From the NCBI RefSeq assembly GCF_001484605.1, contig NZ_CP013747.1:1-64000 (forward strand): DNA of 64,000 nt, read 5' to 3'. Position 1 is the stretch's first letter. Every line of letters starts with the position of its first letter. Of this stretch, positions 8,927 through 17,517 are shown piece after piece. This DNA comes from Pseudarthrobacter sulfonivorans (GTDB lineage Bacteria > Actinomycetota > Actinomycetes > Actinomycetales > Micrococcaceae). The position numbers and the translations under genes are program-made. The notes beneath the pieces were generated by a model. The model was not told the DNA's origin. It ran no database searches and saw nothing but the letters and a program-made list of their open reading frames with translations.

Positions 8927-10690
8927 TCAACGGACGACGACGCGCACGCGTGCCAGGTTCTCAACCCGCGCCCACAAAGATGCGGCGTCACCCTGACCCT
9001 GCGCGGTAATCCTTGCAGTCACGAAGTACGTGCCCGGTTCGGCGAAGCGGACCGTTCGGGTCCGATCGATACGGTCTGCCGGCTGAATGATGTCGACGTC
9101 GTCGAATTTGCCGTCACCGTCCAAGTCCCATTCGACGGACACGATTTCCCCGGCCCGCGCCGGGGATTCGGCCGTGAGTCGCAGCAGGACAGCATCGCCG
9201 GGGGCAACTTCAGCGCGGGATCGGGTGTGGGCGGTGAGCTTCGCGACCGGCTGAACGCCGCCACGCTCGGCCGCGGTGTCGGGGACGATGACTTGTCCGT
9301 CCACGATCTCGTGCGTTGTGGCTATTGCCGGTGCCTTACCGAGTTCGACCCATGCGGCGAGCTGGATGAGGGCTTCGTGCAGAGCCCCGATGTACGGGAC
9401 GGAGCGGGTGGGGTGTTCTTCTTCGGTTCCGCTGTCGCCGTGCAGACCGTGGTCGATGTACCAGAGGCGAAACCGGTCATCCACTCGGTCTCCGAGGTGT
9501 TCGCGGACCTTGGACGCATACCAGGAGGCCTGCCAAGGGAACGCCTCGCGGTCTAGGAGGCAGGCGACGACGATCATCTTGCCGTCGAACTTCCTGTCTG
9601 GAGGACGCCGGACGCGCCTTGCGTGAAAATCGGTCCTGCCAGAAAGGGCCGCTGCGGCAGAGCGGGCGTGCCGTCCGGGTTACGGTACTGATCCCACACG
9701 GTAAATTCGGCGGCAGGGACCTGGTGGCGGTGGTAGGTCTGGGCGGCGAGTGCGTTGCTGTTGTCGATCGTAACGGTATCGCCGAAGCGGACGGGCTCCA
9801 GGACCTGTGCAAGATCAGGGAAATCGACGAAGGCCAGATCGCCGGTGGTTTCGCGCAGGGAGATCCGGGAGCCTTCGGCCTCACCGGAAGTCACCACTAG
9901 CTCCGCGTTCTGCGTGTCGATCGGGGCCTTTCAGGACAGTCGTACGGCGATGAACCGTCGGGCGGCCTGCTCCGCTCCGCGGAAGGCCTGGTCAACGCCG
10001 CCGCGGGAAAGCACGCGCTCATCAGGCAGTTCCTCGTAGACGACTTCAGCCACCTGGGCGGTCCACTGCAGCCGGGACTGGTGGATCGAGGATCCTGGGT
10101 CGGCGCCGAGGTATCCCTCGGTGGTCCAGAAGTTGCTGAAGTAGTCTGCGTCCATCGCTGCGAGGCCTCCGTAGAGCGCGCTGAACGCGTGCGACCCCAT
10201 AGTGCGGTGGCCGAACCAGGAGCGTGGCGGGAAGCCCATCCTGGTCACCTCGGTGAGTGCGTCCCGTTCCTCAGGGGTCAGCGCCGGGAACGGGCAGCCG
10301 GTGCCGTCGGCGTCGTAGGCGTCATCGATGATGTCGAACTTCTCGCGAAGAACCCGCTGGGCGTGCATGCGGACGCTGAAGACGTTGGGCATTGCGACCG
10401 GGGTGGCGATCACATAGGGGACGAAGCCGTCCCAGACACCGGTGGTGTTTTCGGCCCCGCCGATGGTGCGAAAACCACCGCCGCTGCCGCTATAGGCGTA
10501 GCCGAAGGGGCGGTGGGCGCCGTAGACCCCTGCCGCGAGGATGCGGGAGTAGTCGGCCGCGGCAGCGTTGGCACGGAACCCGGAAATGGTGGGGTCAGCC
10601 GCTGGCGTCGCGAAGCCGGGACCTCCGCCGTTAGTTTCGACGAAGTAGGCGCCGCTTGAGAAGGCAAAACTGATCTTGTCTTCGCGGCCT
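8927..10690 (-). pseudogene. Broken hydrolase-like gene with PKD-like C-terminal domain
   Basis: Three consecutive minus-strand pieces make one protein of about 580 residues. Piece 1 (from about 10690) contains YAYSGSGGGFRTIGG, which looks like the nucleophile elbow of an alpha/beta hydrolase, and ends at a TGA (9931-9933); the frame then continues without a shift as KAPIDTQNAELVV. Piece 2 ends near 9574 and a one-base frameshift leads to KFDGKMIVVACLLDREAFPW in piece 3. The C-terminus (APGDAVLLRLTAESPARAGE, VEWDLDGDGKFDD, PGTYFVTARIT) is a PKD-like beta-sandwich. The N-terminus is cut off near a hairpin at 10716-10745. The substrate is unknown. With one nonsense codon, one frameshift and a lost N-terminus it is very likely dead. 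Confidence 0.7.
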
Positions 10691-10715
10691 ACTGCAATTG
10701 GCCTTTGACACAAAA

Positions 10716-10745
10716 TGCGGCAGACATCAAGCGATGCCTGCCGCA
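10716..10745 (-). terminator. Hairpin downstream of the MFS transporter gene
   Basis: TGCGGCAG and CTGCCGCA form an 8-bp perfect stem with a 14-base loop, 35 bases after the stop codon of the minus-strand transporter gene. It probably ends that transcript. Confidence 0.55.
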
Positions 10746-10779
10746 CTCTGCATTCCTTCGTTTTGGCAGGCGGCCTAGG

Positions 10780-12087
10780 TCAAGGACAGAGCCTTCGCGG
10801 AACTGCGAATACGACCGCCGCACCGATGACGGCAAAGATCGCGAACATGTAGAAGTTCAGCTGCCAACCGAGTGCCAGGCTGGCGACCGCGCCGCCGATG
10901 ATCGGGCCGCAAATTGCCCCGACCCTGCCGACGCCCAGCGACCAGCTCAGGGCTGTTGCACTGAGTGACTGGGGGTAGTGGGTTGCGCAGTAGCCGCCTA
11001 CCAGAATCTGCGTGCCTACCGAGCCAAGACCGGCGAAGGCGACGATCACCAGGAGCGCGGCAAGCGGCAACTGGAGGGTCAGCATGAGGATGGCCACGAA
11101 GGCCAACACGAAAGAGGCCGTGACAACCTTCTTGATCCCGATCCGGTCCGCGATGACAGAAGCGCTCACGGACCCGACGATGGCTCCGGCGTTCAAGACG
11201 AGGAGGAACGTCAGGGAATCCCCCAGGTTGAAGCCGGCCTGCCGCATGATCTGCGGCAGCCAGGTGTTCAGGCCATAAACGAGGAGCAGGCCGCAGAAGT
11301 TTGCCAAGGCAAAAAGAATGGTTGACAGGATGAACTTGCGGGAAAAGATCGTTCGGAGGCTGGATTTTTTGGCCGGACCTTCTGCCGCGTCCTGGGACGA
11401 AACGATGTCCGAATAGACCAGGCCATAGCGATCAGCTGTCTCCTTCGCTTCCGTGGTGCGGCCGCTGCGGGCGAGGTAGGCCACGGATTCGGGCAGCAGC
11501 TTCCACGCCACCGGCAGAAGGGTCACCAGCGGCAAGGCGCCGATAGCGTACAACCAACGGAATTCGATGTGCGGCAAGAGGTTGATCGCCAGAAGGGATG
11601 CCCCAACTCCGCCCACCGAATAGCCGCTGAACATGAGGGCGTTGGCAATTTGGCGACGCTCTTTGCGGGCGTATTCAACCGTCAAGGCGATACAGGTGGG
11701 AACAACGCCGCCAAGGCCGAGCCCTGTGAGAAAGCGCAGTGCACCGAATGCTTCGGCAGACGGCGCGAAGGCGGTGATCAGCATGCAGATCGAAAACACC
11801 GTGATGCTCGCCAGCATGATCCGGCGCCGGCCAAGCCTGTCGGTGAGTATCCCGACGGACATGGTCCCGAGCAGCATGCCGATGAGGGCAAGGCTGCCGA
11901 TGAGGCCTGCTTGGGCCGTTGTAAGTCCCCATTCCTGATACTTGAGGATGGAGGGAATGGTGGAGCCGTAAATGACGAGGTCATATCCGTCAAAAACGAT
12001 GGTGACAAAACAAAGAAGGAGGACCGTGCGCCCCTTCCAGGCCGGGGTGGCCTCGGTTCTTGTTGCCGTTGGCAGTGACTGCGCCAT
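10780..12087 (-). CDS. MFS aromatic-acid:H+ symporter (AAHS family)
   Basis: A 435-residue, 12-helix major facilitator of the PcaK/BenK/MhpT type. The AAHS signature is in the first helix (FDGYDLVIYGSTIP), followed by the loop 2-3 motif GILTDRLGRRR and, in the second half, VIADRIGIKK. These transporters import aromatic acids by proton symport across the cytoplasmic membrane. Its place next to the indole/anthranilate genes suggests uptake of anthranilate or a related indole product; this is inference. A copy of the 17-bp PaaX-type motif lies 67 bases before its start, so it probably belongs to the same regulon. The AraC gene lies upstream on the same strand, 131 bases away. Confidence 0.9.
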   Translation of the reverse strand: MAQSLPTATRTEATPAWKGRTVLLLCFVTIVFDGYDLVIYGSTIPSILKYQEWGLTTAQAGLIGSLALIGMLLGTMSVGILTDRLGRRRIMLASITVFSICMLITAFAPSAEAFGALRFLTGLGLGGVVPTCIALTVEYARKERRQIANALMFSGYSVGGVGASLLAINLLPHIEFRWLYAIGALPLVTLLPVAWKLLPESVAYLARSGRTTEAKETADRYGLVYSDIVSSQDAAEGPAKKSSLRTIFSRKFILSTILFALANFCGLLLVYGLNTWLPQIMRQAGFNLGDSLTFLLVLNAGAIVGSVSASVIADRIGIKKVVTASFVLAFVAILMLTLQLPLAALLVIVAFAGLGSVGTQILVGGYCATHYPQSLSATALSWSLGVGRVGAICGPIIGGAVASLALGWQLNFYMFAIFAVIGAAVVFAVPRRLCP

Positions 12088-12153
12088 GGATGCCTCTCGT
12101 TCTCACGATGCGGTATGTGGTGTGGATCACGCCAATGATGACACGGATTGTTT

Positions 12154-12170
12154 ACGACAGTAAATAGATC
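12154..12170 (+). promoter_or_regulatory. Candidate PaaX operator, site a
   Basis: ACGACAGTAAATAGATC, followed by NNCATA. It is one of four related 17-mers in the island (others at 22582-22598, 22897-22913, 24049-24065). It lies in the leader of the MFS gene. Confidence 0.5.
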
Positions 12171-12218
12171 TCCATACTTCTTTCGTAACGATCGTTTGGG
12201 ATACGTCATAAAAGGGGG

Positions 12219-13199
12219 CTATCGCCGAAGGCTTTCAGACGGCAGCTCGCCAAACGTGTCGAGGTAGAGAGCCGAGAATCGGCCCTGGTGCGAGAAACCG
12301 CAGCGCTCGGCGATCGAAATAATGGTCTCCTGCCCGGGCCCCGCCGCAAGGAGCATTTCCCGGGCCCGATCCAGCCGAACCCTCCTCAGCAGCTCCGACG
12401 GCGTTGCCCCTACTTCGGAGCGAAGGGCCAACTGGAGGGTGCGCACCGAAACTCCTAGATTCTCAGCTATGTCCGGCACTGCGAGCTCCTCGGAAGCGTG
12501 ACGTTCAAGGAGGTCACGGAACCGTCGGATCAATCGGCTCTCCGAATCCGGATTGAGTCCTTCTTCCTTCACGGTCGTGTTGTCCATTGCCATGAGCAGT
12601 CGCGACAGCATGGTGTCCACGAGGAGCCTTTGGACAAAGACGGGAGCGGCGCTTGAGGCCTGACTGATCATGTCGTCATGCAGTTCGACGACGGATCTCA
12701 GGAATGCCCGCCCCGCCGAACCGGTGAGGTCCATGGCGTAGCCGAGCTTCACGTCCCGCGACTTGTTCCCATAGAGCTGTTCGGCCACCGAAGCAAGCGC
12801 CAGGCGCCTCACATAAACAATCAAATGGGGGGTGCCAATATCCCACGTCATCGAAAAGGGGCGGTCGACCGGCGGAACCGTTGCCGTCCTGGGGCTGGAT
12901 TCGACCGCGGTTGAGCCCACGTCCATGTGCGCATGACCGGCGAGGGGGATCTGGACCAGGTGGAAGTTCTCCAAGCCCTGGGGATTAATGCGGACTTCCG
13001 CGCCGTAGTCGAGATACTCGATCCCGACGTCGCCCCGATGGAGGGACCGCAGTTTCATGTCCACAGACTTGGCACGGGCCTGCGGAACCAGATCATGGCC
13101 ACAGAACAACTCGGCAATCTTCTGGTGGGCATCATCGACATCCGTGGTGGCCACGGTGGGGCGGCCCCTCAAGACGTCGCGCGGGAGGATCCTCACCAT
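12219..13199 (-). CDS. AraC-family transcriptional regulator
   Basis: A 326-residue protein. The C-terminal ~100 residues are a double helix-turn-helix of AraC type: LAVPDIAENLGVSVRTLQLA, then ATPSELLRRVRLDRAREMLL, and ISIAERCGFSHQGRFSALY. The N-terminal ~200 residues look like the AraC_binding_2 (cupin-like) ligand domain of activators such as FeaR and XylS. Regulators of this type usually activate an adjacent catabolic operon in response to its substrate. It is divergent from the SDR/StyA operon starting at 13.3 kb, with a 14-bp palindrome (13300-13313) in the shared promoter region. Indole or an oxidised indole is the likely signal; this is inference. Confidence 0.9.
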   Translation of the reverse strand: MVRILPRDVLRGRPTVATTDVDDAHQKIAELFCGHDLVPQARAKSVDMKLRSLHRGDVGIEYLDYGAEVRINPQGLENFHLVQIPLAGHAHMDVGSTAVESSPRTATVPPVDRPFSMTWDIGTPHLIVYVRRLALASVAEQLYGNKSRDVKLGYAMDLTGSAGRAFLRSVVELHDDMISQASSAAPVFVQRLLVDTMLSRLLMAMDNTTVKEEGLNPDSESRLIRRFRDLLERHASEELAVPDIAENLGVSVRTLQLALRSEVGATPSELLRRVRLDRAREMLLAAGPGQETIISIAERCGFSHQGRFSALYLDTFGELPSESLRR

Positions 13200-13299
13200 C
13201 GCGCACCTGACTTCCCCGGTTTTCGTATTTCGGATGAGCCCTGCGCCAACTGGATATACCGGTTTTCAGGGTGTGAATAGAGTCACTTTTAGAACAAGT

Positions 13300-13313
13300 A
13301 TGACGCACGTCAT
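13300..13313. promoter_or_regulatory. 14-bp palindrome between AraC gene and SDR/StyA operon
   Basis: ATGACGCACGTCAT is a perfect inverted repeat (6-2-6). It lies about 100 bases from the araC-type start codon and 43 bases before the first small gene of the operon, a suitable place for an operator. Which protein binds is not known. Confidence 0.4.
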
Positions 13314-13355
13314 GGAAATGCAACAACGAAAACCCGTTGGAAGGGGTGAGCAGAG

Positions 13356-13442
13356 ATGAAGAACGTCAAGCTCGTACACGAACGGCGCATGGAATGGGAA
13401 CGGACTCACTCGAAGCCCGCACACAGGCCCGCCGCCAAGTAG
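13356..13442 (+). CDS. Candidate microprotein 1 (28 residues)
   Basis: ATG to TAG, 28 codons, with AAGGGG about nine bases upstream. The product is basic and contains WERTHSKPAHRP. The same pattern, WEQTHPEPAPRP, occurs in the second small gene at 14321-14464, and the DNA after both blocks is alike (TAGCCACTCCC in each), so the two genes are related by duplication. This copy precedes the SDR gene by 78 bases. I do not know the family. It could be a leader peptide or a small partner protein of the operon's enzymes; nothing in the sequence decides this. Confidence 0.5.
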   Translation: MKNVKLVHERRMEWERTHSKPAHRPAAK

Positions 13443-13520
13443 CCACTCCCTCGGGTATGACCAACGCCGTGCGCAGGAAACCCAACTAATCCCACAGATC
13501 CACCACGAAAGGTTTTGACC

Positions 13521-14315
13521 ATGTCAGGACTCAAAGGCAGGACCGCAATCGTCACCGGCGGCGTAACCAAGATCGGCCGCGGCGTAGTCGCGGCGCTGCA
13601 CGAGGCAGGTGCCGCCGTCGTCGTTGCCGACATCGATGCAGACGGAGGCGCCGAACTCCACACCCTGGGCGACGGCGTCAGCTTTTCGCACACGGACATC
13701 ACGGATGACTCGGCCGTCTCCCGCCTGATGGGTGACACCGCAGCATCGCACGGCGGCATCGATATCCTCGTGAACCTGGCCTGCACCTACAAAGACGACG
13801 GGGCGGCGTCCGACCGGAACGATTGGCTCGAAGCACTGAACGTCAACGTCGTGAGCGCAGTTATGGCAAGCAGGGCCGCGCGACCCTACCTGAAAGCGTC
13901 GCAGCGCGGAGCCATTATTAACTTCACCTCGATTTCCAGTTCCGTCGCCCAGACAGGGCGCTGGCTCTACCCCGCGGGCAAGGCCGCGCTCGTCCAGCTG
14001 ACCCGGAGCATGGCAATGGATTTCGCCGAAGACCGCATCCGTGTCAACTCGGTCAGCCCGGGATGGGTGTGGAGCAACATCATGGACTCGCTGACCAATG
14101 GGGACCTTGAAAAAACAGATGCCGTGGCGGCACCCTTCCACGTTCTGAAGAGGGTTGGACGGCCGGAAGAGATCGGAGCCGTCGTTGCCTTCCTCGCCAG
14201 CGACGCGGCCAGCTTTGTGACCGGCGCTGATTGGGCGGTCGACGGCGGGTACTCCGCCTTGGGGCCGGAACGCGCCGAGGAAACCATTCCCTTACTCGCC
14301 GCTGAAAAGAGGTGA
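13521..14315 (+). CDS. Short-chain dehydrogenase/reductase
   Basis: A 264-residue classical SDR. The NAD(P)-binding loop is TGGVTKIGRG (normal spacing, GIG altered to KIG). The usual NNAG is NLAC, the catalytic Ser is in FTSISSS, and the Tyr/Lys pair is YPAGK. The C-terminal ASFVTGADWAVDGGY is typical. Start at ATG 13521 with CGAAAGG eight bases upstream. As the first enzyme gene before the monooxygenases it could oxidise a cis-dihydrodiol or hydroxyindole, as proposed for the SDR of known indole (iif) clusters; that role is inference. The next gene starts five bases after the stop. Confidence 0.9.
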   Translation: MSGLKGRTAIVTGGVTKIGRGVVAALHEAGAAVVVADIDADGGAELHTLGDGVSFSHTDITDDSAVSRLMGDTAASHGGIDILVNLACTYKDDGAASDRNDWLEALNVNVVSAVMASRAARPYLKASQRGAIINFTSISSSVAQTGRWLYPAGKAALVQLTRSMAMDFAEDRIRVNSVSPGWVWSNIMDSLTNGDLEKTDAVAAPFHVLKRVGRPEEIGAVVAFLASDAASFVTGADWAVDGGYSALGPERAEETIPLLAAEKR

Positions 14316-14320
14316 CGATA

Positions 14321-14464
14321 ATGAACGACTTCAAAACCGTCCACACGGGCCTCCCCGGATGGGAACAAACCCACCCCGAACCCGCCCCAAGGCCGGGTCA
14401 AATAGCCACTCCCCCATTCATTCACGGATGCCGAGACAGTAGAAAGACAAGGGCAACAACATGA
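14321..14464 (+). CDS. Candidate microprotein 2 (47 residues), overlaps StyA1-like gene
   Basis: ATG 14321 has a strong GAGGTG site seven bases upstream. The 47-codon frame ends with TGA sharing ATGA with the start of the StyA1-like gene (14461), so the two are translationally coupled. The N-terminal part contains TVHTGLPGWEQTHPEP and APRPGQ, related to microprotein 1. The C-terminal part (FIHGCRDSRKTRATT) has no counterpart there: a two-base difference removes the TAG that ends copy 1 from the frame. Coupling to the oxygenase start argues that the gene is translated. Function unknown; it may act as a coupling leader or as a small subunit. Confidence 0.6.
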   Translation: MNDFKTVHTGLPGWEQTHPEPAPRPGQIATPPFIHGCRDSRKTRATT

Positions 14465-15702
14465 CACAACGCCACATCACCATCATCGGAGCGGGGCAAT
14501 CCGGCCTGCAACTGGGCATTGGTTTGCTCAAAGCAGGCTTCGCGGTGACCACAATATCCAACCGCACCGCCGAAGAAATCCACGAAGGCAAGGTCTCCTC
14601 CAGCCAGTGCATCTTCCACAACGCACTGGAACATGAGAGGGCGCTCGGCCTGGACTTCTGGCCCGAGGCTCCTACGGTGGATGGAATCTCCTTCACGATC
14701 CCGAACCCTGACGTCGCCGGGCAGAAGGCCATCAGCTGGGCGTCCCGCCTCGACAACCCGGCAATGTCCATTGACCAACGCGTCAAATTCCCCCGGTTCA
14801 TGGAGGAGTTTGTGGCCCAGGGAGGCGAGCTCGTGTTCGAGGACGCCGGCGTCGAGGAGCTCGAGCGCTACGCCCTGAACTCCGACCTGGTCATTGTGGC
14901 CGCCGGCAAGGGAGAAATTGCACAGCTCTTCACCCGCGACGCCGAGCGCAGCGCCTACGACGCACCCCAACGTGCCCTGGCCCTGACATACGTGAACGGA
15001 ATGGAACCCAGGGAGGAACATTCGGCCGTTTCCTTCAACCTGATTCCGGGGGTCGGCGAATACTTCGCTTTCCCCGCCCTCACCACAACCGGCCCCTGCG
15101 AGATCATGGTTTTTGAAGGCATCCCCGGCGGGCCCATGGACTGCTGGAAGGGCCTGACGCACGCGGAACACCTGGAAACGTCCAAGAGCATCCTGAAGCA
15201 GTACCTGCCGTGGGAGGCCAGCCGCGCCGCCGACGTCGAACTGACCGATCCGAACGGCTTCCTGCAAGGCCGCTTTGCCCCGACCGTTCGGCATCCCATT
15301 GCCACCCTGCCCAGCGGCCGGAACGTCCTGGGCCTTGCCGACGTCGTTGTCCTCAACGACCCCATCACCGGCCAGGGCTCCAACAACGCCAGCAAATGCG
15401 CGGCCTCGTACCTGCAGAGCATCAAGGACAACGGCGAAGCCTCCTTCGACGCCAAATTCATGCAGGACACTTTCGAAACCTATTGGAACTACGCCCGGCA
15501 CGTGGCCCATTGGACCAACGCCCTGCTGGCTCCCCCGCCGCCGCACGTTCTTGAACTCCTGGGAGCCGCCGGCCAGTCAGCCGAAATCGCCCACCGCTTC
15601 GCCAACGGTTTCAACAACCCGCCGGACTTCCAGGAATGGTTCATGTACCCCGATAAGGCAGCTGCGTACCTGGCAAGCGTGAAATCCGTGGCGGCGTCCT
15701 GA
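14461..15702 (+). CDS. styA1: StyA1-like flavin-dependent indole/styrene monooxygenase
   Basis: A 413-residue group E flavoprotein monooxygenase. The FAD Rossmann loop is IIGAGQSG at residues 8-15, the DLVIVAAGKGEI strand and QGSNNASKCA FAD-site loop are present, and the fold matches StyA along its length. Group E enzymes epoxidise styrene or indole with reduced FAD from a partner reductase. From memory of the published fingerprints, styrene enzymes have Asn-Val-His at StyA positions 46/48/50 and indole enzymes Ser-Gln-Met; here the segment is SSQCI (residues 47-51), the indole type with Ile for Met. There is no separate reductase gene, so reduced FAD must come from the next gene or elsewhere. 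Overlaps microprotein 2 by four bases. Confidence 0.88.
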   Translation: MTQRHITIIGAGQSGLQLGIGLLKAGFAVTTISNRTAEEIHEGKVSSSQCIFHNALEHERALGLDFWPEAPTVDGISFTIPNPDVAGQKAISWASRLDNPAMSIDQRVKFPRFMEEFVAQGGELVFEDAGVEELERYALNSDLVIVAAGKGEIAQLFTRDAERSAYDAPQRALALTYVNGMEPREEHSAVSFNLIPGVGEYFAFPALTTTGPCEIMVFEGIPGGPMDCWKGLTHAEHLETSKSILKQYLPWEASRAADVELTDPNGFLQGRFAPTVRHPIATLPSGRNVLGLADVVVLNDPITGQGSNNASKCAASYLQSIKDNGEASFDAKFMQDTFETYWNYARHVAHWTNALLAPPPPHVLELLGAAGQSAEIAHRFANGFNNPPDFQEWFMYPDKAAAYLASVKSVAAS

Positions 15703-15752
15703 GTGCCGCTCCATCTCCCCAGGCAGAGAACTCCTTCGAAGAAAGCCGTAAG

Positions 15753-17501
15753 ATGCGAAAGATTGCAATAATCGGAGCCGGTGAATCCGGCGCCCAACTG
15801 GCCTTGGGCCTGCAACGGGAGGGGTACGCCATTACCCTGTTCTCCGACCGGTCGGCGGCCCAGATCCGTACCGGCAAGGTCATGTCCAGCCAATGCATGT
15901 TTGCTACCGCGCTCGCCGCGGAAGCCGAGCTGAGTTCAGCTCTGACCCACCTCTATGACGATGCAGCTGTTCCGGGGATTAACTCCATACGGCTGCGTGT
16001 TGAGGGTGAACGCGCGGCCGACGCCATCGAGTGGGAAGCGCCCCTGGAGGGCACCGCACGTTCAGTTGACCAGCGGATCAAAAGTGCCGCCTGGATAGAA
16101 GCCTTCGTAGCCGGAGGCGGTGATTTCCGGATTGAGAAAGTCACCCCGCGCATGCTGGAGGAACTCTCGCGCGACTACGAACTCGTCATTGTCAGCACCG
16201 GCAAGGGAGAGATCGGCCAAATCTTCCCCAAAGACAGGTCCAAGTCGCCTTTCGACCGGCCCCAACGAGTCCTCGCACTGAACTACGTCTCGCTGGATGC
16301 GCCGGGCGGAGAGCAGGCCGGGCAGCCCATTGACAGCATTCGCATGTCCGCCGTGTCCGGCGTCGGGGAGTTCTTTACCTTTCCCGGGCTGACCGTATCC
16401 GGGCCATGCCAGATGATGGTCTTTGAAGGCGCCGTTGGCGGCCCGATGGACAGATGGGCCGACGTAGCAAGCCCGGACGAGCAGCTGAGCCGCTCGCTGG
16501 AAATTCTGGAAGAGCATTTTCCGCATGAGGCGAAAAACTTCGCCCACGCAAGACTCACCGATGACGGAGCCACCCTCCTTGGCCGGATCACCCCCACTGT
16601 CCGGTCCGCCGTGGGCGAGCTGGGCAACGGCAATCTCGTGTTCGGACTCGGAGACGCGGTGCTGCTCAATGATCCGCTGACCGGGCAGGGCTCCAACAAT
16701 GCGACGTTGGCTTCCCGCTACTATCTTGACTCCATCGTCCGCCGGGGGCAGCAGCCTTTCGACAAGCAGTGGATGGAACGTACCTTCGACGAGTTCTGGC
16801 GCGGTTGGGGACAGTGGGCTGTGGCATGGACCAACGACATGCTCAAACCCCGGAGGGAGCACCAGCGCTCAGTGCTGGCCGAAGCAGCGCAGCACCCGGC
16901 GCTGGCCGCCAGCATCGCGGGCGGCTTCGATGATCCGCGCACGTTCTACCCCTGGTGGTTCGATCCTGCTGCTGCTGCCGAGTTTGTGCAGGCCCAGAAA
17001 GACGAAGAATCAGCGGCCTTTGACCTGAAGGACTTCAGGGCCGCCCTGGGACAATTCGCGACCGGCGTCACTGTGGTCACCACGTTGGGTGTCGACGGAC
17101 GAAAGGTGGGCATGACCGCCAATTCCTTCACGTCCGTTTCGATGGAACCCCCGCTGGTTTTGTGGTGCCCCAGCAAACGGGCGCCAAGCCTTCCTGACTT
17201 CGAGGAATCCACGCATTTCGCCATCAACGTCCTCGCCAGCGACCAGCACGTGCTGTCACGGCAGTTCGCCACCCCGTCAACCGACAAGTTTGCCGGGGCG
17301 GAAACATCGGAGGGAATTGCCGGGATTCCGCTGCTGGACGGCGCAGTGGCCACCTTCCAGTGCCGGACGGTATCCCGCCACGACGCCGGTGACCATGTCA
17401 TCTACGTCGGCGAGATCGAGAAATACGAGAACACCGGCGGGGCTCCCCTGGTGTTCCATGCCGGCAAGTACCACGCAACGGCCAGCCATCCGGACTTCTG
17501 A
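15753..17501 (+). CDS. styA2B: StyA2B-like monooxygenase fused to a flavin reductase
   Basis: A 582-residue fusion. Residues 1-~415 are a second StyA-type oxygenase (IIGAGESG at 6-13, SSQCMF at 45-50 with the Ser-Gln-Met indole fingerprint, GQGSNNATLA near 310). Residues ~425-582 are a flavin reductase of the HpaC/StyB type: FRAALGQFATGVTVVTT, VGMTANSFTSVSMEPPLV and FHAGKYH. Such self-sufficient fusions are known in Rhodococcus opacus 1CP and relatives as StyA2B, where the fusion supplies reduced FAD to itself and to StyA1. The gene follows StyA1 by 50 bases, giving the same pair arrangement. Product is likely indole 2,3-epoxide leading on to oxindole or isatin-type compounds. Confidence 0.92.
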   Translation: MRKIAIIGAGESGAQLALGLQREGYAITLFSDRSAAQIRTGKVMSSQCMFATALAAEAELSSALTHLYDDAAVPGINSIRLRVEGERAADAIEWEAPLEGTARSVDQRIKSAAWIEAFVAGGGDFRIEKVTPRMLEELSRDYELVIVSTGKGEIGQIFPKDRSKSPFDRPQRVLALNYVSLDAPGGEQAGQPIDSIRMSAVSGVGEFFTFPGLTVSGPCQMMVFEGAVGGPMDRWADVASPDEQLSRSLEILEEHFPHEAKNFAHARLTDDGATLLGRITPTVRSAVGELGNGNLVFGLGDAVLLNDPLTGQGSNNATLASRYYLDSIVRRGQQPFDKQWMERTFDEFWRGWGQWAVAWTNDMLKPRREHQRSVLAEAAQHPALAASIAGGFDDPRTFYPWWFDPAAAAEFVQAQKDEESAAFDLKDFRAALGQFATGVTVVTTLGVDGRKVGMTANSFTSVSMEPPLVLWCPSKRAPSLPDFEESTHFAINVLASDQHVLSRQFATPSTDKFAGAETSEGIAGIPLLDGAVATFQCRTVSRHDAGDHVIYVGEIEKYENTGGAPLVFHAGKYHATASHPDF

Positions 17502-17517
17502 GAGGACGGAGCGCCCC

